From Curvibacter sp. (GTDB lineage Bacteria; Pseudomonadota; Gammaproteobacteria; Burkholderiales; Burkholderiaceae_C): DNA of 11,670 nt. The stretch spans positions 1 through 11,670 of the forward strand of contig DNQP01000114.1 of the NCBI GenBank assembly GCA_003500955.1. The letters run 5' to 3'. The position numbers and the translations under genes were made by a program. Below the pieces are notes generated by a model. That model did not search any database, was not told where the DNA came from, and saw only the letters and a list, made by a program, of their open reading frames with translations. The first letter of the stretch is position 1. Every line of letters starts with the position of its first letter. This document shows, one piece after another, positions 6,930 to 11,670 of this stretch.

Positions 6930-7394
6930 TCAAGCCGCCTTCGGCTTGGCAAACACGTCCATGCCCTGTCCGGTCTCGAGCAGGGACTTGAGGCTGCACA
7001 ACACGATCGGCCAGCCCTTCTGGATGCCGTTGGCCATGCCGCTGCCGGATACGAGCTCGTCGTGGGTCACGGTCAGCCGCACCATGTCCTCGTAAGGCAC
7101 GATGTCAAAACTCACACGGCTGTAGGCGTCGGGGTCGTTGGCCTGCGATGCATTGGCCCAGCTGATGACCAGGCGCTTGGGCGGTGCAATCTCCACGACC
7201 TTGCCCACCAGCTCCACCGTGTGCGGCGCCTGCGCACGCACATGCTGCCAGTCCGACCCCACCTTCCAGTCGGAGACGTTCTCGTGGCCCCAGTAGCGGC
7301 GCGCGATCTCGGGTTTCGTGATGGCCTCGAACACCTTCTCGGGCGTCGAGCGGATGTAAGTCACATAAACGTAGCTCATCTTTTCCTGGCTCAT
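6930..7394 (-). CDS. AHSA1/SRPBCC-family ligand-binding protein
   Basis: The 154-residue protein has the Activator of Hsp90 ATPase homologue 1-like (START/SRPBCC) pattern: TYIRSTPEKVFEAIT, then RYWGHENVSDWKVGSDW, VVEIAPPKRLVISW, VSFDIVPYEDMVRLTVTHDEL and a C-terminal helix with GWPIVLCSLKSLLETG. This helix-grip fold encloses a hydrophobic pocket. In bacteria such genes very often follow an ArsR regulator, as here, and ligands are mostly unknown. ATG 7394 is chosen over GTG 7400 and ATG 7379 because AAGGAG (7407-7402) is exactly seven bases upstream. The start is only two bases after the ArsR stop, and the ArsR codons for its last Glu-Gly-Glu form the ribosome binding site, so translation is probably coupled. 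Confidence 0.9.
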   Translation of the reverse strand: MSQEKMSYVYVTYIRSTPEKVFEAITKPEIARRYWGHENVSDWKVGSDWQHVRAQAPHTVELVGKVVEIAPPKRLVISWANASQANDPDAYSRVSFDIVPYEDMVRLTVTHDELVSGSGMANGIQKGWPIVLCSLKSLLETGQGMDVFAKPKAA

Positions 7395-7396
7395 GC

Positions 7397-7723
7397 TCAC
7401 TCTCCTTCAAGTTCCTTCTTCAGGTCGTGCAGCAGGCTGAGCCGCTGCCGTTCGAACTTGCGCACCCAGCGCTCGTAAACCTCGTGCAGGGGCACCGGGT
7501 TGATGAAATGCAGCTTCTCCCGCCCGCGCCACACCGTGCTGACCAGATTCGCCTCTTCGAGCAGCCCCAGGTGCTGCGTGGCCGACTGCCGCGCCATGTC
7601 CAGGTGCTCACAGAGCTGGCTCAGCGTCTGCCCGTTGTTCTCACAGAGCAGATCGAGCAGCTTTCTGCGCGTCGGGTCGCCCAGTGCCTTGAAAACCTTG
7701 TCAGCATCCATTGCTTGCGTCAT
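7397..7723 (-). CDS. ArsR-family (SdpR-like) winged-helix repressor
   Basis: The 108-residue protein is an ArsR-type winged helix. VFKALGDPTRRKLLDLL (10-26) opens the fold, TLSQLCEHLDMARQSATQHLGLLEEANLV (33-61) holds the recognition helix, and TVWRGREKLHFI (63-74) is the wing. It lacks the ELCVC metal site of classical arsenic or zinc sensors, having only Cys27 and Cys38 apart from each other. Metal sensing is therefore not supported and it fits the SdpR-like branch. It leads a four-gene operon and has a palindrome inside its own promoter, so autorepression is likely. Start options are ATG 7723 or ATG 7711; neither has a Shine-Dalgarno. The predicted transcript begins only about five bases before 7723, so near-leaderless translation is expected. 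Confidence 0.9.
   Translation of the reverse strand: MTQAMDADKVFKALGDPTRRKLLDLLCENNGQTLSQLCEHLDMARQSATQHLGLLEEANLVSTVWRGREKLHFINPVPLHEVYERWVRKFERQRLSLLHDLKKELEGE
7402..7407 (-). promoter_or_regulatory. Ribosome binding site of the AHSA1 gene within the ArsR 3' end
   Basis: AAGGAG on the minus strand is made from the last Glu-Gly-Glu codons of the ArsR gene and stands seven bases from ATG 7394. It decides the start and implies coupled translation. Confidence 0.85.
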
Positions 7724-7734
7724 TGCGTGCCGCG

Positions 7735-7764
7735 ATTATATGCAGGCATTTACCTGCATGTCAA
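7735..7764 (-). promoter_or_regulatory. Consensus sigma70 promoter of the ArsR operon
   Basis: On the minus strand TTGACA (7764-7759) and TATAAT (7740-7735) both match the consensus in full, with an 18-base spacer. Transcription would start near 7728, about five bases before ATG 7723. This should be strong unless repressed. Confidence 0.88.
7740..7759. promoter_or_regulatory. Probable ArsR operator: 20-bp palindrome in the promoter spacer
   Basis: ATGCAGG (7740-7746) and CCTGCAT (7753-7759) are perfect inverted 7-base arms around six bases. The site fills the spacer and touches one base of each promoter hexamer. A bound ArsR dimer would exclude RNA polymerase. The repeat is seen; the protein bound is inferred from the adjacent gene. 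Confidence 0.8.
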
Positions 7765-8055
7765 ATCAAAGCCAATCTGTCCACTGGCTATCCGGGTGTG
7801 CCTTGGTGCAAGAACGGAACAGCAATCGGCGTACGCGCCGGCTTCCTGACGATGCGCCCCGGGCTCGGCATCGCCAAGGCCAGGATCGAGATCCATGCGT
7901 CGCAGACACCGCGCAAACGGGCCGCGAGCGTGCGCCCGCAGGCCGCGGTACCGGCGGCAAACGGGGGCGTGCGACGCCAGCCATACCCCGGTGCGGCGCA
8001 GGGCCTGTGCGCCGCACCCGGAAAGAAACCAGCGGGCCCGGCATGATCCGGGCTG
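7765..8055. other. Intergenic stretch without a recognisable gene
   Basis: About 290 bases lie between the ArsR promoter and the DUF393 gene. Open frames exist on both strands, but none has a recognisable domain or ribosome binding site, and they look like chance frames in GC-rich DNA. Visible structure includes a direct repeat, GCAAACGGG at 7913-7921 and 7957-7965, each followed by GCGTGCG (7928-7934, 7967-7973), and the hairpin at 7990-8018. It could be the remains of a lost gene, a leader or a small RNA; nothing settles which. Confidence 0.5.
7990..8018. repeat. Perfect 11-bp inverted repeat (strong hairpin) upstream of DUF393
   Basis: GGTGCGGCGCA (7990-8000) and TGCGCCGCACC (8008-8018) pair perfectly across a seven-base loop. 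No T-run follows on either strand, so it is not a standard intrinsic terminator. It lies 37 bases before the DUF393 ATG. Confidence 0.75.
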
Positions 8056-8445
8056 ATGACTTCCGGCCCTGCTCCCGAACTCACCGTGTACTACGACGGC
8101 AGCTGCCCGCTGTGCCGGCGCGAGATCGCGCTCTACCAGCGCCAGCGCGGCGCCGAACAGCTGGCCTGGCATGACATCAGCGCCGGTGCGCCCACCGGTC
8201 CCGGCCTGTCCTGCGAAGCGGCCATGCGCCGCTTCCATGTGCGCGACGCGCAGGGCCGCCTGCACAGCGGCGGCGCCGGCTTCGCGCGCCTGTGGCGCAG
8301 CCTGCCCGGCTGGCGCGTGCTCGGCTGGCTGGCTGCGGTGCCTCCGATCAGCTGGCTGCTGGAACTGGCCTACCGCGCCTTCCTGCCGCTGCGCCCGCGC
8401 CTGCAGCGCTGGCTCCGCAATCGCTGGCAGGAGCCGGTACCATGA
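8056..8445 (+). CDS. DCC-family (DUF393) thiol-disulfide oxidoreductase-like protein
   Basis: The 129-residue protein starts with the family signature VYYDGSCPLCRREI (11-24), containing Asp14 and a CPLC pair (Cys17, Cys20) like a thioredoxin-type redox site. It continues with FHVRDAQGRLHSGGAGFARLWRSLPG and LGWLAAVPP, then AYRAFLPLRPRL, all typical of DCC proteins. The hydrophobic stretch near 88-112 may touch the membrane but is short. The redox function is predicted for the family and little tested. The gene overlaps the next one by four bases (ATGA at 8442-8445), so the two are probably translated together. Confidence 0.85.
   Translation: MTSGPAPELTVYYDGSCPLCRREIALYQRQRGAEQLAWHDISAGAPTGPGLSCEAAMRRFHVRDAQGRLHSGGAGFARLWRSLPGWRVLGWLAAVPPISWLLELAYRAFLPLRPRLQRWLRNRWQEPVP
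8429..8433 (+). promoter_or_regulatory. Ribosome binding site of the SUMF1-fold gene
   Basis: AGGAG within the end of the DUF393 gene stands eight bases before ATG 8442. It decides the start of the following gene. Confidence 0.75.
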
Positions 8446-9152
8446 AGCACGCTGCCTGGCTGCTGGCTCTGGCGGTTTCAGGTGCGCAGGCCCAGGTGGG
8501 CGAGCGCGTGCGGCTCGACGACGCCGGCGGGCTGGAGATCGACCGCACCGAAGTCACCATCGCCCAGTTCGCGCGCTACGTGGCCGCCACCGGCACCGTG
8601 ACCCAGGCCGAGCGTGAAGGCGGCGGTTTCGAGTACGTGGCTGGCTGGCAGCGCCGAGCCGGCTGGACCTGGCGCCGCCCGGACGGTGTCGAGCCCGCCA
8701 GCTTGAACCTCCCCGCCGTGCACCTCACCCACGCCGAAGCCGCGGCCTACTGCCGCTGGGCCGGCGGCCGCCTGCCCACCGCCACCGAATGGCGGCGTGC
8801 GGCCTACACCGAACTGCGCAGCACCCCGCCCGCCCCCTGGGTGCGCGGGCGCAGCTACCCCTGGCCCACAGGCGACAGCCCGCAAGGCGCCAACACCAGC
8901 GAGCCCGATCCCTGGCCGCGCGCCGCCCCCGTCACCGCCACCCGCGCCGGCGTCAACGGCCTGCACGACATGGGCGCGAACGTCTGGGAATGGGCGGCCG
9001 ATGTGCGTGGGGAGGAGCGGCCCACGATGGGCGGCTCCTGGTGGTACCCAGCGGCACAGATGCGCGCCGATGTGGAGGCCTGGAAGCCCGGGGACTTCTA
9101 TGCCGTATACATCGGAATGCGCTGCGTGTACGAGGCAGGGTCGCAGCGCTGA
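8442..9152 (+). CDS. Secreted SUMF1/FGE-sulfatase-fold protein lacking catalytic cysteines
   Basis: The 236-residue protein begins with a signal peptide: Lys2, a hydrophobic core at 5-13, and cleavage probably after AQA at 18 or nearby, so it should be periplasmic. The rest is a formylglycine-generating-enzyme fold: IDRTEVTIAQFARYV (33-47), PAVHLTHAEAAAYCRWAGGRLPTATEWRRAAY (91-122), NGLHDMGANVWEWAADV (172-188), GGSWW (197-201) and IGMRCV (224-229). In genuine FGE a pair of cysteines between GGSW and the terminal GFRC block binds copper. Here that segment (WYPAAQMRADVEAWKPGDF) has no cysteine; only Cys104 and Cys228 exist in the mature protein. Oxidation of sulfatase cysteines is thus unlikely, and a binding or assembly role is inferred. 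At 236 residues it is short for the family. It is coupled to the DUF393 gene by an ATGA overlap. Confidence 0.85.
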   Translation: MKHAAWLLALAVSGAQAQVGERVRLDDAGGLEIDRTEVTIAQFARYVAATGTVTQAEREGGGFEYVAGWQRRAGWTWRRPDGVEPASLNLPAVHLTHAEAAAYCRWAGGRLPTATEWRRAAYTELRSTPPAPWVRGRSYPWPTGDSPQGANTSEPDPWPRAAPVTATRAGVNGLHDMGANVWEWAADVRGEERPTMGGSWWYPAAQMRADVEAWKPGDFYAVYIGMRCVYEAGSQR

Positions 9153-9194
9153 ATTCGGCGGGCAGTGCCGTGAGGCAGAGCACGCGACCGCTCC

Positions 9195-9587
9195 TCAGCG
9201 GGGCAGCCTGGCGATCACCTTGATCTCGAATTGGAAGCCAGAGAGCCAGGTCACGCCGATCCCTGTCAGCGTCGGGTAGGGTGCTTCGCCCCAGTAGTCG
9301 GGAACGACCTGCCAGATGCGTCCGAGGTTCTTTTCCGGATCGACCACGAAGACGGTCACGTCGACCACGTCGTCGAAGCTGCATCCGGCGGCGCTCAACA
9401 CCGCGTTCAGGTTGTCGAAGGCGCGCCGCACCTCGGCTTCCAGTTCGGGTTCGGGTGAGCCATCTTCGCGGCTACCGACCTGGCCCGAGACAAAAAGAAA
9501 ACCGTTCGAGCGGACGGCCGGTGAGTAGTGGTTCCTCTCGTACAGGGCCTGTCGATCCGGGGGGAAAACAACGTCGCGTGGGGTCAT
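9195..9587 (-). CDS. RidA/YjgF/Rid-family protein without the canonical active-site arginine
   Basis: The 130-residue protein has the Rid fold: YSPAVRSNGFLFVSGQVG (21-38), VRRAFDNLNAVLSAAGCSFDDVVDVTVFVVD (53-83) and PYPTLTGIGVTWL ending with FEIKVIA. RidA hydrolyses reactive enamine/imine intermediates using an arginine in a PARS-like block (Arg105 in E. coli) and a nearby glutamate. Here the aligned block is PTLT, putting Leu107 at the arginine position, and Lys123 replaces the glutamate. Imine deaminase activity is therefore not expected. The protein probably belongs to one of the Rid branches of unknown activity, often found in catabolic clusters. AAAGG (9598-9594) lies six bases before ATG 9587. 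It is divergent from a LysR gene that may control it. Confidence 0.87.
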   Translation of the reverse strand: MTPRDVVFPPDRQALYERNHYSPAVRSNGFLFVSGQVGSREDGSPEPELEAEVRRAFDNLNAVLSAAGCSFDDVVDVTVFVVDPEKNLGRIWQVVPDYWGEAPYPTLTGIGVTWLSGFQFEIKVIARLPR

Positions 9588-9650
9588 CGCCTACCTTTCA
9601 GTATGTGGAGAAGGCACTGTAGGGAACGCGGTCGTTTGGATAAACAGGAA

Positions 9651-9665
9651 AGTCTTCTCAAGACT
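9651..9665. promoter_or_regulatory. Inverted repeat in the RidA-LysR divergent gap, possible LysR site
   Basis: AGTCTT (9651-9656) and AAGACT (9660-9665) are perfect inverted arms around three bases. An overlapping outer pair, AAACAG (9642-9647) and CTGTTT (9664-9669), is also inverted. A CATAAT hexamer (9671-9676) follows, suitable as a -10 for the LysR gene at 9707, so the repeat would lie about where the -35 should be. LysR regulators commonly bind such sites; the match is inferred. Confidence 0.5.
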
Positions 9666-9706
9666 GTTTGCATAATCCGAACAATCAAATACCTTCCAGG
9701 ACTGTC

Positions 9707-10645
9707 ATGGACCGTTTCGATGCCATGCTGGCGTTTGCCCGTGTGGTGGAGACCCGCAGCTTCACCCAAGCAGCGCAGACGCTGCACATGAGCAAGACCT
9801 CCGTGACCCAGCTTGTGCAGCAGCTCGAAGCGCGCCTGCGGGTCAAGCTGCTGAACCGCACCACCCGCAAGGTGAACGTGACGGCCGATGGCGCGGCCTA
9901 CTACGAGCGTGTCGTGCGTCTGCTCGCCGACATGGACGACGCCGAGACCAGCCTGACAGACGCGTCCAAGGCGCCGCGTGGCCGCCTGCGGGTGGACGTT
10001 CCCAGCCCGCTGGCCCGCATGATCCTGGCGCCGGCCTTTCCGGCCTTCCATGCGCGCTACCCCGACATCCAGGTGCACATGGGGGTGAGCGACCGGGTGG
10101 TCGATCTGATCGACGAAAACGTCGACTGCGTCGTGCGCGGCAGTGACCCCGGCGATCCCTCGCTGGTGGCCAGACATGTGGGCGACCTGGCCATCGGGCT
10201 GTATGCGGCCCCCGCCTATCTGGCGCGCGTCGGGATGCCGGCGCACCCCAAGGAGTTGGAAGCAGCACCGCACCAGATCGTCGGTTTTCTGCGGTCCAGC
10301 ACCGGACGCATCCTGCCCTGCGCAATGCAACGCGGCGACGAGCGCGTGGAGGTGTTGGGTCGCTACGCACTTGCCATGGACGACGGCAACGCCTACCTGG
10401 CAGCCGGCCTGGCCGGCCTGGGTGTCCTCTGCTTGCCACACTACATGGCGGCGCCACATTTGGCGCAAGGCGAACTGTCAACGCTCTTCCCGGACTGGAC
10501 CACCGCCCCGATGCCCTTGTACCTTGCATTTCCGCCCAACCGCCATGTCGGCGCCAGACTGCGCGTCTTTATCGACTGGGTGACTGAACTGATGAAGGTG
10601 CACGCACCGATCAACCAGCTGCATGCGCGCCCACTCGCGCGCTGA
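9707..10645 (+). CDS. LysR-family transcriptional regulator (CrgA-like)
   Basis: The 312-residue protein has the LysR helix-turn-helix at 1-60 (FARVVETRSFTQAAQTLHMSKTSVTQLVQQLE, then LNRTTRKVNVTADG) and a substrate-binding domain from about 92. The latter includes GRLRVDVPSPLARMILAPAFPAF, VVDLIDENVDCVVRGSDP and LAAGLAGLGVLCLPHYMA. The overall pattern matches the large CrgA-like group, whose effectors are mostly unknown. The frame extends back to a TTG at 9668, but ATG 9707 begins the domain as usual; no strong Shine-Dalgarno is present. It is divergent from the RidA-like gene across 119 bases, the classic arrangement for a LysR protein and its target. Confidence 0.92.
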   Translation: MDRFDAMLAFARVVETRSFTQAAQTLHMSKTSVTQLVQQLEARLRVKLLNRTTRKVNVTADGAAYYERVVRLLADMDDAETSLTDASKAPRGRLRVDVPSPLARMILAPAFPAFHARYPDIQVHMGVSDRVVDLIDENVDCVVRGSDPGDPSLVARHVGDLAIGLYAAPAYLARVGMPAHPKELEAAPHQIVGFLRSSTGRILPCAMQRGDERVEVLGRYALAMDDGNAYLAAGLAGLGVLCLPHYMAAPHLAQGELSTLFPDWTTAPMPLYLAFPPNRHVGARLRVFIDWVTELMKVHAPINQLHARPLAR

Positions 10646-10661
10646 CCTGCCGTCCACTCTG

Positions 10662-10703
10662 GGTTGAATACCGATACCCTCGGACATCGGATCCACCTCA
10701 ACC
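10662..10703. repeat. Nested inverted repeat after the LysR gene
   Basis: GGTTGA (10662-10667) pairs with TCAACC (10698-10703), and inside it CCGAT (10671-10675) pairs with ATCGG (10686-10690). No T-run follows. It may be a weak or factor-dependent termination structure or a leader element of the next gene. The rest of the 209-base gap (10646-10854) shows nothing clear. Confidence 0.4.
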
Positions 10704-10854
10704 ACCAGCCCCCGGCCACTCTTCAACAAGGTCGACGAGGGCTACGGTCGGCCACCAGCCTGAAAGCGCCCGCTATTCCGGGTTTCGGAGACTGGACGCT
10801 GCGCGCGGGCCAATGCCACAATGGCCGCGACCCCTCTCCGAAAAACAGAACACC

Positions 10855-11670
10855 ATGCGTCGCGCCCCCTGGTCCACCGGAACCCGCCTGCTGCTGGGCC
10901 TGGGTCTGCCCCTGCTGCTGCTGGCCGGCTATGCCTGGCTGGCCACGGTGCAGCTGCACAACATCGAACAGTCGGCCGAGCGCATGAGCGCCGCCGAGCG
11001 CGCACAGGCCGAGGCCGCGGGCCAGCTGCTGGCCGCCACCGGGTCCCTGTCGGCCGTCGTCATGGACGTGATCAAGGCCCCCATCGCCGCGCCTGCGCAA
11101 CCCCTGCAGGCGCAACAGCAGGCCGCCAACCGCCAGTTCGACGCCGCGCTGGCCACGCTGGAGCGCAGCGCCGACACCGCGCTGCTGGCCACCCTGAAAA
11201 AGCAGCGCGTGACACACGCCGAGTCCGCCGAGCTGGTGCTCAAGCTGGTGGAAGAAAACCTGCGCCCCGAAGCCTCGCTGCTCTTCATCGGCGAAACCCT
11301 GCCCGCGCTCAATGCCCTGCAGGCCTCGATCCAGACGCTCACGACCCAGCAGCGCCGCAGCGTGGAACGCGGCAGCATTGCCACCGCACGCACCCTGCTG
11401 CTGGCGGCCGGTGTGGTGGCCATGCTGCTCTCGGCCCTGTGGGCCTGGTGGGTGCTGCACCCGGTCAACCGCAGCCTCCAGGGCCCGGTGCAGGCCGCAC
11501 GCCGACTGGCCGCGGGCGATCTCGACAGCCCCATCGCCGTGAGCGAACCCGGCGAGGCCGGCCAGCTGCAGGCGGCACTGCGCGATGTGCAGCAGCGCCT
11601 GCGCGAGACCGCGGCGCAGATGCAGCAACAGGCCGAGCAGCTGGAACAACAGGCACAGGCGCTGGCACGG
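10855..11670 (+). CDS. Two-TM membrane sensor with HAMP domain (chemoreceptor or kinase), 3' end cut by window edge
   Basis: From ATG 10855 the frame stays open for 272 codons to the edge. Residues 11-31 are a first membrane helix after a basic start (MRR), and 32-177 are a mostly helical, Ala/Gln-rich periplasmic part. Residues 178-201 are a second membrane helix (ARTLLLAAGVVAMLL then WAWWV). A HAMP linker follows at about 202-254 (LHPVNRSL, ARRLAAGDLDSPI, GEAGQLQAALRDVQQRL). The sequence then continues as a Gln-rich coiled coil, QMQQQAEQLEQQAQ. The N-terminus and HAMP position fit either a methyl-accepting chemotaxis protein or a membrane histidine kinase; the deciding domain lies beyond the window. 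No Shine-Dalgarno is seen at the ATG. Confidence 0.82.
   Translation, partial: MRRAPWSTGTRLLLGLGLPLLLLAGYAWLATVQLHNIEQSAERMSAAERAQAEAAGQLLAATGSLSAVVMDVIKAPIAAPAQPLQAQQQAANRQFDAALATLERSADTALLATLKKQRVTHAESAELVLKLVEENLRPEASLLFIGETLPALNALQASIQTLTTQQRRSVERGSIATARTLLLAAGVVAMLLSALWAWWVLHPVNRSLQGPVQAARRLAAGDLDSPIAVSEPGEAGQLQAALRDVQQRLRETAAQMQQQAEQLEQQAQALAR

Noticed and set aside
7397..7723. ArsR protein as an arsenic or metal sensor
   Set aside because: The paired-cysteine metal motif is missing and no arsenate or metal-transport gene is nearby.
7750..8265. Minus-strand 171-codon frame opposite the start of the DUF393 gene
   Set aside because: It has no recognisable domain, and most of it is a shadow of DUF393 and the promoter region.
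9188..9201. CCGCT/AGCGG hairpin at the end of the RidA-like gene as a terminator
   Set aside because: The stem is only five pairs, partly coding, with no T-run on either strand.
10621..10645. GCGCG-rich inverted repeat at the end of the LysR gene
   Set aside because: It lies in coding sequence and is expected from local GC content; no T-run follows.

Overview
The window is about two-thirds G+C. It has tightly packed genes, proteobacterial-type promoters and an RluA very close to the Escherichia coli enzyme. The gene mix (CckA-like hybrid kinase, class III cyclase fused to FHA, CrgA-type LysR, GFA and DCC-family proteins) suggests a betaproteobacterium, most likely Burkholderiales/Comamonadaceae. 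That placement is inference. No rRNA, tRNA, CRISPR array, insertion sequence or phage gene was seen.

Left part (1-5729): a cyclic-nucleotide-binding protein runs leftward off the edge. A DEDDh exonuclease is divergent from it, and a plus-strand series follows: class III nucleotide cyclase with a C-terminal FHA domain, PAS-PAS-histidine kinase-receiver hybrid, RluA pseudouridine synthase and a short-chain dehydrogenase. The cyclase, kinase, rluA and SDR genes are separated by only 5 to 25 bases, so they probably share transcripts. The cyclase and the cyclic-nucleotide receptor, together with the kinase, look like a local second-messenger signalling group.

Middle (5726-7764): a leftward four-gene operon runs ArsR-type repressor, AHSA1/SRPBCC protein, NAD(P)-binding oxidoreductase of the F420-reductase-like family, and GFA-family zinc protein. 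Its promoter is the clearest regulatory site here: TTGACA, 18 bases, TATAAT, with a 20-bp palindrome filling the spacer, so repression by the operon's own ArsR protein is the simple reading. The last gene ends tail to tail with the SDR gene inside a shared CTAG.

Right part (7765-11670): a stretch of about 290 bases holds no recognisable gene but has a strong hairpin. It is followed by a DCC-family (DUF393) gene overlapping by ATGA a secreted SUMF1/FGE-fold protein that lacks the catalytic cysteines. Next come a leftward RidA-like gene lacking the usual active-site arginine and a divergent LysR regulator. The 5' part of a two-TM, HAMP-containing sensor (chemoreceptor or kinase) runs off the right edge.

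The two edge-truncated genes (1-509 minus; 10855-11670 plus) are well supported although incomplete. Several genes have starts well inside the longest open frame; the chosen starts are explained in each entry.
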